Part shown: one piece after another, positions 10,265 through 18,855 of the stretch
Layout: the number at the start of each line of letters is the position of its first letter
Numbering within the stretch: position 1 is the first letter of the stretch
Assembly: GCA_963934295.1 (NCBI GenBank)
Contig: CAWVXY010000006.1
Span: forward strand, 52,633-116,632
DNA length: 64,000 nucleotides
Reading direction: 5' to 3'
Source: Seribacter sp963934295
GTDB taxonomy: Bacteria; Verrucomicrobiota; Verrucomicrobiia; Opitutales; Seribacteraceae
Program-made: the position numbers and the translations under genes
Notes under the pieces: model-generated
Told to the model about the DNA's origin: nothing
Seen by the model: the letters and a program-made list of their open reading frames with translations, nothing else
Databases searched by the model: none

Positions 10265-11002
10265 ATGCTTGGCATTATTAGAAATAAAAAAGGCGAAAAA
10301 ATTGATTATACTTTTCATTATGGATCTGAAAAAAATCGCTTTCTTTTGATTGTAGCTCACGGGGTAACAGCAGATAAAGATGCCTCTATAGTTACAACCT
10401 TGTCTGAAAGAGTAGCTATGGAAGGTATGTCCGTTTTGCGTTTCTCCTTTACTGGTAATGGCGAGTCTGAAGGTAGGTTTGAAGAATGTACTATTTCTAA
10501 GGAAATTGAAGATCTCCAGTCTATTTTAACTATTGCGACGGAATGTGGTTGGAGGCCCATTTTTGCCGGACATAATATGGGTTCAGCAGTTGGGATTTTA
10601 ACTGCTTCAATCGACTCTCGAATTCAACTATTAATATCTCTTGCTGGTGTGGTAAGTACAGAAGTTTTCTGCGAGGCTGAATTTGGAGGCGTTACGCCTG
10701 GGGAAGGTTATATGTGGGGTAATTCAGACTGTCCCTTATCTCAAGAATTTGTGAATGATTTGAAGCAGATTAAGAGTGTTCTTCCTCGAGCTTCCGGGCT
10801 CGAGCTTCCTTGGTTATTGGTTCACGGAACAGCAGATGAAATTGTTCCAATAACGGAGTCCCATTTGTTATTATCAAATGTTGAAAACTCTCGAGAATTA
10901 GTTGAAGTTGATGGTGCTGACCATCTTTTTTCCGGAAACTCAACCAATACATTAGCCGATTCTGTTATCGACTGGTTGGGTCGTAAATTGCAGGTAAATT
11001 AA
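10265..11002 (+). CDS. alpha/beta hydrolase (serine aminopeptidase S33 type) with Asn at the nucleophile
   Basis: 245 aa, usual length for the family and with no signal peptide, so cytoplasmic. The core is clear: VAHGVTADKD for the oxyanion strand, RFSFTGNGES, a nucleophile elbow GHNMGSAVG, VHGTADEIVPI carrying the acid, and VDGADHLF carrying the His. The elbow has Asn104 (AAT) where Ser (AGT) is expected; one base would restore GHSMG. As read, the protein should lack normal esterase or peptidase activity, though ligand binding is possible. It stands alone between a 100-base gap and a convergent oxidoreductase. A sequencing or assembly error is the simplest alternative. Confidence 0.8.
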   Translation: MLGIIRNKKGEKIDYTFHYGSEKNRFLLIVAHGVTADKDASIVTTLSERVAMEGMSVLRFSFTGNGESEGRFEECTISKEIEDLQSILTIATECGWRPIFAGHNMGSAVGILTASIDSRIQLLISLAGVVSTEVFCEAEFGGVTPGEGYMWGNSDCPLSQEFVNDLKQIKSVLPRASGLELPWLLVHGTADEIVPITESHLLLSNVENSRELVEVDGADHLFSGNSTNTLADSVIDWLGRKLQVN

Positions 11003-11024
11003 ATATTTTCAAATAACAGAAAAT

Positions 11025-12302
11025 TTATGTAAAACGAGTCACACCGGGAATAGGTGGGTTGGGAACTGGTAATGCCATGTCCCAGCTAATTTCTGATGGT
11101 ACAAGAGATTCTTTTGAATTGAGTGCATCATCGTAACTGATTTTTTGCCCAGTGTACGCAACCATTCTTCCAAGTATTGCAACCATTGTGCTGTGAGCTG
11201 CTCTTTCGCCATCATTGAACGCATTACCCTTACGAATAGAAGAGAAGAGTTCATCGTGTTCGCTCTGATACATATCATTATTTTCTCCACGAAAGCGCCA
11301 AGAATTATCACCCGCATCAATTAAATGCCTATTTTTGGCAGAACAAAATCCTTTATCTCCAAAAAGTTCTAATTCGTAACTTCCCGCTGTACCATTCTGT
11401 TGACGGGAAAAATGGTATCCTCGAGTACCGTTTTCCCACTGATATGCCACCGCAAAGTGGTCGTAAATATTTCCATATTTATCCATGTCATTGTAAACTT
11501 GTCTACCTCCAGAACCTTCAGCGTGAGTGGGAAGAGCTTCTCCCATGGCCCATTGCATCATATCAATACAATGGACTGCTTGTTCGACTATGGAGTCTCC
11601 TGATAGCCATAAATGGGCATTCCAATTTCTGGTCTGAGCTTCCAGATCATTCCATCCATCTTCTCGTTTCTTTTTCCAGACTTCACCACCATTATAAGTA
11701 CTGTACATTGCGTTAATTTTTCCAAGATCTCCATCGAGTATTTTTCCGAATACCTCCTGCTTTGGAATATGATGCCTCCAGCAAAACCCAGACATGAAAT
11801 TTAAGTTTTTCTCTTTTGCTTTTTTTGCAAGTTCAATTACCTTGCGAACACCTGTAGCATCAACCGCTACAGGTTTTTCAAAAAAGCAGTGAACACCTTT
11901 CTCTATTGCGTATTCAAGATGTTGCGGACGAAAAGCTGGTGGTGTGGTTAAGATTACCACATCAACGCCAGAGTCGATCACTTTTTTATAGGCATCGAAC
12001 CCGGTAAATGTGGTTTCATCTGTGACTTGGTATTTATCACGTCCTCGAGCCTTGAGAATTCGACTTCGAAGCTTGATTCGATCTTCAAAAAGATCGCCGA
12101 TAGCAGTGAGGGCAACATTAGGATCTGCATTCATGGCTTGTGCAGCAGCTCCACTTCCCCGGCCTCCAATACCAACCAAGCCGATTTTAATTATTTTATT
12201 TTTTTGTACAGCTTTTCCAACATATGGAGAAGCAAGAAGGGTCCCGGCGGTAATTGTGGAACTAGCTTTAACAAAATTTCTACGCGATGATGAATGGTTC
12301 AT
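11025..12302 (-). CDS. exported Gfo/Idh/MocA family oxidoreductase
   Basis: 425 aa. The N-terminus has a Tat-like SRRNFVK motif and a hydrophobic stretch, so the folded NAD(P)-binding protein is probably exported, as is common for this family in Verrucomicrobiota and Planctomycetota. The Rossmann motif GLVGIGGRGSG is near residue 42, the EKPVAVD active-site strand near 140, and the substrate domain contains GFCWRHH and EQAVHCIDMMQWA. Family members oxidise or reduce sugars, inositols and their derivatives; the substrate here is unknown. It lies 54 bases upstream of a nucleoside-type MFS permease on the same strand and could share its transcript. Confidence 0.87.
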   Translation of the reverse strand: MNHSSSRRNFVKASSTITAGTLLASPYVGKAVQKNKIIKIGLVGIGGRGSGAAAQAMNADPNVALTAIGDLFEDRIKLRSRILKARGRDKYQVTDETTFTGFDAYKKVIDSGVDVVILTTPPAFRPQHLEYAIEKGVHCFFEKPVAVDATGVRKVIELAKKAKEKNLNFMSGFCWRHHIPKQEVFGKILDGDLGKINAMYSTYNGGEVWKKKREDGWNDLEAQTRNWNAHLWLSGDSIVEQAVHCIDMMQWAMGEALPTHAEGSGGRQVYNDMDKYGNIYDHFAVAYQWENGTRGYHFSRQQNGTAGSYELELFGDKGFCSAKNRHLIDAGDNSWRFRGENNDMYQSEHDELFSSIRKGNAFNDGERAAHSTMVAILGRMVAYTGQKISYDDALNSKESLVPSEISWDMALPVPNPPIPGVTRFT

Positions 12303-12356
12303 TATGAATTTTTTAATATTATATCAATTATTTTTAAAGTGATTAATTACAAAATA

Positions 12357-13622
12357 TTAAATTTCTTTTACGGAAGGAGGGTCACGAAAAGCAAAGAAGA
12401 AAATTAGTAATACAACTCCAGCCATAATTGCCGGGAAATACCAAACAGCTTCCCAATTCATCCCGGTGGCTAGCTCTTGCTTTGAATTCCACCAACCGTT
12501 TAATTCTCCGCCAACGAACATGCCTGCTCCAAGAGTTACAAATGCGATAAACCCCTGGGCACTGGAGCGAATATCCTTGGGGGCTACTTTATCCACATAA
12601 AGTTGGCCGGTTACAAAAAAGAAGTCGTAGCAAATACCGTGGAAAAGTACCCCCAAATATAAAAGCGCATGTGTTTGAGCATCTGCATTTGCAAAAAGAA
12701 TATACCGAAGAACCCAAAAACACATCCCAATCATCAGCATTTTTTTAACGCCAAGCTTGCGGAAAAAATAAGGTACTAGTAAGAGAAAGAAAATTTCTGA
12801 AACTTGTCCGAGGGTCATTACGCCTTCTGAATTTGAAATGCCCATTTCCTTTAAAAATCCATTGGCGGACTGAAAGTAGAATGAAAGGGGAATACAGGTA
12901 AGAAAAGAGCAAAGGATAAAAATTGCAAAGGATCTGTCCTTCATAAGCCTGAATGCTTTTAACCCTAATACTTCTCCAGGGGATATAGTTTTTCCTTTCA
13001 TTTTTGGTGGAGTATGAGGAAGTGAAAACGAATAAAGACCGAGAATGAAGGAAGCTATGGCTCCAATTTCAAAGGTTCCTGAGGTAAGTGCAATGGAGCT
13101 CCAATCGCTTGGAGGAAGATTTCCACCTAAAAAAGCAGGCCAAGAGAGTTGAAAGATTCCGTCCACAAAGAAACTGCTTCCGACTAAAATCCCTGAAGCA
13201 ATCCAACCGATTGTTCCTAAAGTACGTATTGGTGGGAATTCTTTTTGGGGATCTTTCATATTCTGAAAAGAAAGTGAATTAGCTAATGCGAGGGTGGGCA
13301 TGTAAAAAATTAAATGCATCAGCAGATAAGGGTAAAAACTTTCCCAGCTATTAGCTTGTCCGGTCATTAATAAGCAAGCCCCCCCTAAAATATGAAGCCA
13401 ACCATAAACTTTTTGTGTGGGAAAAAATCGATCGGCTATCATTCCAACAATAAAAGGGGAAATAATTGCTGCTACTCCAGTGGCAGCATATGCAGTTCCA
13501 CGGAGACTGGCCTCAATCTCTAGAGTTCCAAGAAAGGTCCACATCGGGACATACCACACACCCCAGATAAAAAACTGAAGAAACATCATTATACAAAAAC
13601 GAAAAACTAGGGATGAGCTCAT
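12357..13622 (-). CDS. MFS permease, nucleoside:H+ symporter (NupG/XapB) type
   Basis: 421 aa with about twelve hydrophobic segments. The N-terminus (FIWGVWYVPMWTFLG) and the following GTAYAATGVAAIISP match the NupG-like nucleoside:proton symporter group. FMKDRSFAIFIL and KDIRSSAQGF are further family-type segments. It would import nucleosides or a related sugar-linked compound across the inner membrane. In this phylum such permeases often neighbour Gfo/Idh/MocA oxidoreductases, as here, so a sugar-like substrate is also possible. The gene is divergent from the response-regulator operon, and a 14-bp palindrome lies in the 176-base gap between them. Confidence 0.82.
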   Translation of the reverse strand: MSSSLVFRFCIMMFLQFFIWGVWYVPMWTFLGTLEIEASLRGTAYAATGVAAIISPFIVGMIADRFFPTQKVYGWLHILGGACLLMTGQANSWESFYPYLLMHLIFYMPTLALANSLSFQNMKDPQKEFPPIRTLGTIGWIASGILVGSSFFVDGIFQLSWPAFLGGNLPPSDWSSIALTSGTFEIGAIASFILGLYSFSLPHTPPKMKGKTISPGEVLGLKAFRLMKDRSFAIFILCSFLTCIPLSFYFQSANGFLKEMGISNSEGVMTLGQVSEIFFLLLVPYFFRKLGVKKMLMIGMCFWVLRYILFANADAQTHALLYLGVLFHGICYDFFFVTGQLYVDKVAPKDIRSSAQGFIAFVTLGAGMFVGGELNGWWNSKQELATGMNWEAVWYFPAIMAGVVLLIFFFAFRDPPSVKEI

Positions 13623-13667
13623 GTAATTTTCAAAGCTAACAATATTTTAATAACTGCCAAGAAGTAA

Positions 13668-13681
13668 TTACATATATGTAA
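13668..13681. promoter_or_regulatory. candidate operator, perfect 14-bp palindrome
   Basis: TTACATATATGTAA is a perfect inverted repeat. It lies 45 bases upstream of the MFS permease start (minus) and about 118 bases upstream of the response regulator (plus), in the only gap between these divergent genes. The shape fits a dimeric regulator site, but AT-rich palindromes arise by chance in such DNA. Confidence 0.3.
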
Positions 13682-13798
13682 CTTTGGTCCATACTTGTTA
13701 GTTCCACGATGTCGATTGAGAAAAGTGTTTGATTCGAGTCGCTCCATTGGCAATACTTGATGACAGGCACCCCAGAATCCTATCCGACTTATATCCTA

Positions 13799-14941
13799 AT
13801 GAATAACAAAATACTCTGCGTTGACGATGAGGAATCGATTTTAAAAGGTTTTCAGTTAAATTTAAGGAAGGATTTTGAACTTCATTTAGCATCAAATGGG
13901 GCAGAAGGTTTGGAGGTCTTTGATCGGGAGAAAGGATTTGCCCTCGTTTTATCTGACATGCGTATGCCGGAGATGAACGGTGCAACAATGCTTTCCGAAA
14001 TTAAGAAGAGAGACCCGGAAGTTGTAACTGTTCTTCTGACAGGTCATACGGATTTTGAATCAGCGATCGCAGCGGTTAACGAAGGAAATGTATTTAGAAT
14101 GCTTTCAAAACCATGTCCTCCGGAGACCCTTATTAAAGTTCTTCGTTCTGGTCTTGAGCAACATGATTTAATAAAAAGTAAAAGAATCTTATTGGATAAA
14201 ACTTTACGAGGTGCAGTTGATGCCCTTGCGCAGTCTCTATCTACTGCAAAACCATTGTTTTTTGGAAGAGCTCAGCGTGTGCGAAGGCTTTCCAACGAAT
14301 TGGCTGAAATGATGCAAGTACCGAATCGGTGGCGAGTGGATGTAGCAAGTGTTTTTTCCCAACTTGGCTACATTTCATTACCTGAATCTGTCAGTGAAGA
14401 TGTATATCACAAGCGGGATTTACCTACAGAGGTTAAGGAATTGGTAAAGCAAGTACCTATTGACACGCAAAATTTGATTGCAAAAATTCCTGGACTCGAA
14501 GAAGTGGATGAAATTCTTCAGAAATTAGATGTTCAGCATCGATTTGAGAAAGATAACGGATCGGGGGTGCGAACTTTGGCTTCCATTTTAAGAGTTTCCT
14601 TAGATTTTGATTTTTATGAAGAATTAGGGCATAATAGGAGCGTAATTGTTCAAACTCTCAAAAGTAGAACAAATGATTATGATCCTGTAATCACAGACTC
14701 TTTATCAAATTTATTGGTGGTGGCTGAGCAAAAATTTCACCTTGAGGAAGTAGCAGTTAAAAATTTAGAAATTGGAATGAGGTTAGCACAGGAACTTAGA
14801 TTGGATGATGGCTTTCTTATTGCTTCTTGCGGGGCCGATGTTGATCGGCAACTTCTTAAAGTTATAAGAAATTACAACTCCTGTTATGCAGAAAGTCCAT
14901 TCCCTCCAAAATTGCAGGTTACCGTTCCAGTTACCAGTTAA
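13799..14941 (+). CDS. response regulator with degenerate HD-GYP-like output domain
   Basis: 380 aa from the ATG at 13799, chosen because MNNKILCVDDE places the acidic pocket at the usual distance; a TTG at 13757 would add 14 residues. The receiver domain (1-120) has phospho-acceptor Asp53 (LSDMRMPEMNG), Thr in LLTGH and Lys in SKPCPP. The second domain (about 145-380) resembles HD-GYP from RpfG-like regulators: FGRAQRVRRLSNELAEMM followed by VFSQLGYISLPESV. The His-Asp pair normally in LLHDIGK is replaced by Ser-Gln, and the first metal His is also absent. It should therefore not hydrolyse cyclic di-GMP and may act through protein contacts. A histidine kinase follows 19 bases later. Confidence 0.8.
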   Translation: MNNKILCVDDEESILKGFQLNLRKDFELHLASNGAEGLEVFDREKGFALVLSDMRMPEMNGATMLSEIKKRDPEVVTVLLTGHTDFESAIAAVNEGNVFRMLSKPCPPETLIKVLRSGLEQHDLIKSKRILLDKTLRGAVDALAQSLSTAKPLFFGRAQRVRRLSNELAEMMQVPNRWRVDVASVFSQLGYISLPESVSEDVYHKRDLPTEVKELVKQVPIDTQNLIAKIPGLEEVDEILQKLDVQHRFEKDNGSGVRTLASILRVSLDFDFYEELGHNRSVIVQTLKSRTNDYDPVITDSLSNLLVVAEQKFHLEEVAVKNLEIGMRLAQELRLDDGFLIASCGADVDRQLLKVIRNYNSCYAESPFPPKLQVTVPVTS

Positions 14942-14960
14942 AATTGTTTTCTAGGGTACA

Positions 14961-16634
14961 TTGAGAGTAAGATCATACATTTGGCTACTTTCTTCAGCAA
15001 GTCTGGGAGGTGCTATGTTGGTTGGAATATTAGGATGGTGGATGTTTCATAGCACAAATCAACTTGCAGAAGAGCTTAATGCGGAAAGTAAGAATTCCGG
15101 AAAATCAGCCGGTGAATATTCTGATGTAAAAGACTTTTTGGAAGTTTCTCGAAGTATTGTTGTTTCACTTGAAGTCTATCCTGAAAATTACGAGGGAATA
15201 TTTGGCGTAACTTGGGATCGCGTAACAGCTGCTAAAAAAGGATTGAACGATATTTCAGAAAAGTATCTGAAGAATTATCCTGAAAGTCTCCTTGAGCCAA
15301 TTGCGTCCGGCTTGAAAGAATTAACGACAGCGATTAAAAAAATGGAAAAATTAACTGTTTGGGATGAGCCGGTTGGCAACAGTCAATTTGCTAACAATAA
15401 CCAAGCTAAAACTCAGTTTAGTCGAGCGAGAGAAAAATTAGATCAAGGACTCAATATTTTAGAGCAGAAAGCTGAGCAGTTTCTTCAGAAGTCAAAAAGG
15501 GCACTTGATGAAAAGGGATTAGAGCTTCGCGAAAAAGAGGAGACGGATCTAATCATTCTTATTATTGCCAGTATACTTTATTTTTCATTGGTGGCAACTT
15601 TGGCATTTGTGACCTATAAAAGTTTTGCTAGTCCAATTCGAAAGCTCGAATTTGCCGCAAAAAATTCTATCGATCACGATAAACCATTCACCTTAAAGGA
15701 GACTGGGCCCTACGAAATTCGATCGGTGATTAAACGACTTCAGGGCCTAATATTAGGATTGGAATCAACAGTAAGGAAACGAACCGCATCCTTACAGGCA
15801 AAAACTGTTCAATTGCAAGCGGAGATGGATCAGCGAAAAGAATTGGAAACTCAGTTGGTTCATGCTCAGAAAATGGAAGCTGTTGGACAGCTTGCATCTG
15901 GAATTGCACATGAAATTAATTCTCCTTCTCAGTTTGCGAACGATAACATTTTATTTTTAAAAGACGCGGTGGAAGGTTTTATTGCAAAATTAAGGGGAGA
16001 GCCAACTGCACCTGATGTAAAGGAACTTCAGTTCCTTGCAGAAAATGCCCCTGAAGCTGTGGACCAAGCAAAAGAAGGTATAAGCAGGATTACAACAATT
16101 GTTAAATCTATGAAAAATTTTGCTTACAAGGATGCCGAGTCAGAAAAAAAACCAAGCGATCTGAATCAGGCGATTCAATCTACAATTGTTGTTGCGACCA
16201 ATGAATGGAAATATCATGCAGAGTTAAAACTGGAATTGGATGAAAATTTACCTTTTGTGCCTTGCAATATCGGTGAAATCAACCAAGTAGTTCTTAATTT
16301 GGTGGTGAACGGAGCTCATGCGATAAGAGATCGTTTTCAAGATGGCCAAAAAGGAGATTTAATTATTTCCACTAAGCATTATGCAGATGCAGGATGTGTT
16401 GTGATTTCGATTAATGACAATGGGGGAGGGATCCCCCCGAAGGTACAGGCTCGGATTTTTGAACCTTTTTTTACAACTAAGGAAGTTGGGGTCGGTACGG
16501 GCCAGGGCCTTGCAATCGCCCATAACGTAATCGTTAAATCCCATCACGGCCAGATTTGGTTCGATAGTAAAGAAGGCGAGGGTACAACCTTCTATATAAA
16601 ACTTCCAATGAAGCAAAAACAATCAGAGGGCTAG
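14961..16634 (+). CDS. membrane sensor histidine kinase
   Basis: 557 aa, using a TTG start so that the first membrane segment (about residues 7-28) is complete. A periplasmic helical sensor region (about 30-195) is followed by a second membrane segment (200-222), a HAMP-like region, a coiled coil (KRTASLQAKTVQLQAEMD) and the dimerisation helix with phospho-acceptor His317 (GIAHEINSP). The ATP-binding domain shows an N box (VVLNLVVNGAHAI), DNGGGIPP and GTGQGLAIAHN. HEINSP is typical of kinases that act on receiver-only or atypical partners. It probably phosphorylates the regulator just upstream. The signal sensed is unknown. Confidence 0.87.
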   Translation: MRVRSYIWLLSSASLGGAMLVGILGWWMFHSTNQLAEELNAESKNSGKSAGEYSDVKDFLEVSRSIVVSLEVYPENYEGIFGVTWDRVTAAKKGLNDISEKYLKNYPESLLEPIASGLKELTTAIKKMEKLTVWDEPVGNSQFANNNQAKTQFSRAREKLDQGLNILEQKAEQFLQKSKRALDEKGLELREKEETDLIILIIASILYFSLVATLAFVTYKSFASPIRKLEFAAKNSIDHDKPFTLKETGPYEIRSVIKRLQGLILGLESTVRKRTASLQAKTVQLQAEMDQRKELETQLVHAQKMEAVGQLASGIAHEINSPSQFANDNILFLKDAVEGFIAKLRGEPTAPDVKELQFLAENAPEAVDQAKEGISRITTIVKSMKNFAYKDAESEKKPSDLNQAIQSTIVVATNEWKYHAELKLELDENLPFVPCNIGEINQVVLNLVVNGAHAIRDRFQDGQKGDLIISTKHYADAGCVVISINDNGGGIPPKVQARIFEPFFTTKEVGVGTGQGLAIAHNVIVKSHHGQIWFDSKEGEGTTFYIKLPMKQKQSEG

Positions 16635-16637
16635 AAA

Positions 16638-17840
16638 GTGCAGAACTGGAATGCTATCAGATTTTCCCCCTTTCTTTTAGTCCTTATGGTCGGATGTTCT
16701 GAAAGCGATTCTATTAGTTCAATACAGCACGGAGTTTATTTACCCTTTCCAAGTGAAGAGATCTCTTCAATAAATTTGAAGGGGAAAAAAAAGTTGAACG
16801 ATATGAAAAAGTATGTGCTGGTCAAACCTGGTGAATTTAAGATGGGAAGCCCTATTGATGAATTTGGCAGAAATAATGATGAGACCCAACATATTGTAAA
16901 AATAATCAGGCCATTTTGGATAAGTAAATTTGAGCTGACCAACGAGGAATGGAATTCAAATGTTCCGCCTCTTCTTAAGCGTGGAAAGCCAGTTTTCAAT
17001 TTAAATAAAAAAGTGCTCAAGAAAATTTGTATGGGGGGGAATTTTTTGGATGGTAATTATACAATCGGAGACTATGAAAAAATTGATTCTCAAAAAAAAA
17101 GGATAAAAAGCTTTTTTTTCGAGGAAGTCCTACCAAATTCAGGAACAAAGGGAAACTGGGAACTAAAAAGAAAAAACCGTAAAAGTTTTCAATTGGACGA
17201 ACTTAGATTTTCGAAACTTTATGACATTATAAATTATTTGAAAAAAGAAAATATTTTCCATGTTGGACTGATTGGACAGAAAAACCCAGTTACTCGAGTT
17301 TCGTATTCCCAGGCTACTGCATTTTGCTGGAAGCGTTCAACTATTGCCCATTCAAATGGTAAATTACCTAAAGGCTTAATATATCGGTTGCCGACAGAGG
17401 CAGAATGGGAATATGCCTGCAGAGCCGGGACGACAGGTGTTTGCGGTTTAGGGAGTGGCGAGAGATTATCCGGTGTTAATGCTTGTTTAAATGGTTCTCG
17501 TCCAGAGTATGTTCTTGGGGGTAAAGCTTTATTAATAAATCGTAAAAAAGTGGCCCCGATTAATGAAACTGATCCAAAATATCCGCCGAATGCATGGGGT
17601 ATCCATGATATGCATGGAAATGTTATGGAATGGTGTCATGATTTTTATGCTCCCTATTCTCAAAAATCTTTAATACTTAATCCGCTTGGGCCTTTTAACG
17701 GAAGCAGAAGAGTGTTACGTGGAGGAAGTTTTTATCGAACTGCCATGCAGTGTCGTTCTGCAAGCAGGGCGAGTTATGAACCGTCTTACAGGGGTTCAGA
17801 AATTGGGTTCCGAATGGTAATTGGGTATCCTATTTTGTGA
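16638..17840 (+). CDS. FGE/SUMF1-like lipoprotein, probably non-catalytic
   Basis: 400 aa from GTG; an AGAGGG lies 8 bases upstream, and this start gives a full signal with lipobox LMVGC. The formylglycine-generating-enzyme fold is clear: KPGEFKMGSPIDEFG, RPFWISKFELTNEEW, RLPTEAEWEYACRAGTT, GIHDMHGNVMEWC and RVLRGGSF...GFRMV. A Lys-rich insertion of about 100 residues splits the N-terminal part. True FGE has two active-site cysteines after the RGGS motif; here only one Cys (AMQC) is present, so it is probably a structural or ligand-binding SUMF1-like protein. It lies 3 bases after the histidine kinase and may be part of the same sensing system. Its stop codon abuts the stop of the convergent gene. 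Confidence 0.82.
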   Translation: MQNWNAIRFSPFLLVLMVGCSESDSISSIQHGVYLPFPSEEISSINLKGKKKLNDMKKYVLVKPGEFKMGSPIDEFGRNNDETQHIVKIIRPFWISKFELTNEEWNSNVPPLLKRGKPVFNLNKKVLKKICMGGNFLDGNYTIGDYEKIDSQKKRIKSFFFEEVLPNSGTKGNWELKRKNRKSFQLDELRFSKLYDIINYLKKENIFHVGLIGQKNPVTRVSYSQATAFCWKRSTIAHSNGKLPKGLIYRLPTEAEWEYACRAGTTGVCGLGSGERLSGVNACLNGSRPEYVLGGKALLINRKKVAPINETDPKYPPNAWGIHDMHGNVMEWCHDFYAPYSQKSLILNPLGPFNGSRRVLRGGSFYRTAMQCRSASRASYEPSYRGSEIGFRMVIGYPIL

Positions 17841-18848
17841 TCAAGGAACTTGTTTTATAAAAGAATGAATTGTTTCGAGAATCTCATTTGCGGGTAATGC
17901 GTACATGGTGACACGATCTACTCTGGCAATATTTATCCCGATACACTGACCATACGAATTAAAAAGAGGTCCCCCCATTGCCTCTCTTGGCAAAGGCAAA
18001 TCATGTTGCAGAATCATGGAAAAATTATCTTTCCTCTTGGAGACGGGTCCACTCATCTGTAAATTTCGATTAAATAAGTCAAAAGTAACCGACCTATGTC
18101 CTAATGTGACTACAAATTTTTTTATTTCACTCTTTCGAACCAGCGTAATTTTTACGACATCTCCAGGGTCTTTTTTTCCAACTATTTTAATTAAAGAATC
18201 TTGAGTTTTAACACGCCTTTCATCCACATGTGTAATAATATCATCTTGTAATAAACCAGCCCGGTAAGCAGCGGCTTGGGGTACAACTTCTGACACTTTA
18301 ACGCCTTTGATCTTTGAATTGTCATTTACAAGTAGAACACCCATGACCCCGCCTTCACGCTCAATTTTTCTTGAATTCCCACTTTTCACTCCAACACGAA
18401 TTTCATTCAAAGAAGGGTGAGCTGCAATAACCCAACTACCCTCGGTTGCGTTATTTTCTATTTCCCAATTTAAAACCGGAAAGAGCTTTTTTTCGGAAAT
18501 TAGCTGGTATATTGCGAGGTCGCATTCTTCAAACCTTTTCTTAATTTTTAAAGAGTATTTTTTCCCATCAAAAGTTTCCGCTTCTCGAGCACCAACACAG
18601 GTACTTGCTTTAGTTAGGATGTAACCACTGGGGTGAATGATACCCCCCAGTGCTATGAGTTTTTGGTTTCTAAGTAATCTTACAGTACTTTCTAGTGAAA
18701 TATCCTTGGCTTTACCAAATGCATTTTGAATAGATTTGCCGTTAAGACGATTGTCAGCGTTTAAAACTTTCGATCCATTCAAATCATCCTCACCAAGCAC
18801 AAATGAGAAGATAGCTAAGTTAAAAACAGCAATGACAATCTCTTTCAC
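17841..18848 (-). CDS. HtrA-like pseudo-protease with internal PDZ domain
   Basis: 335 aa with a signal peptide. The trypsin-like fold of HtrA is recognisable: ALGGIIHPSGYILT, CDLAIYQL, VIAAHPS and GGPLFNSYGQCIGI. Of the triad only the Asp remains (D110). His is replaced by Ser82 (LTKAS for LTAAH) and the nucleophile Ser by Met291 (AMGGPLF for DSGGPLF). A PDZ domain (about 168-250: GVLLVNDN...VPQAAAYRAGLLQDDIITHVDERRV) appears between the two halves of the barrel rather than after it. The protein should bind peptides without cutting. It lies 7 bases downstream of an intact HtrA gene, so a chaperone or adaptor role for that protease is a reasonable inference. Confidence 0.8.
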   Translation of the reverse strand: MKEIVIAVFNLAIFSFVLGEDDLNGSKVLNADNRLNGKSIQNAFGKAKDISLESTVRLLRNQKLIALGGIIHPSGYILTKASTCVGAREAETFDGKKYSLKIKKRFEECDLAIYQLISEKKLFPVLNWEIENNATEGSWVIAAHPSLNEIRVGVKSGNSRKIEREGGVMGVLLVNDNSKIKGVKVSEVVPQAAAYRAGLLQDDIITHVDERRVKTQDSLIKIVGKKDPGDVVKITLVRKSEIKKFVVTLGHRSVTFDLFNRNLQMSGPVSKRKDNFSMILQHDLPLPREAMGGPLFNSYGQCIGINIARVDRVTMYALPANEILETIHSFIKQVP

Positions 18849-18855
18849 AATTTTT

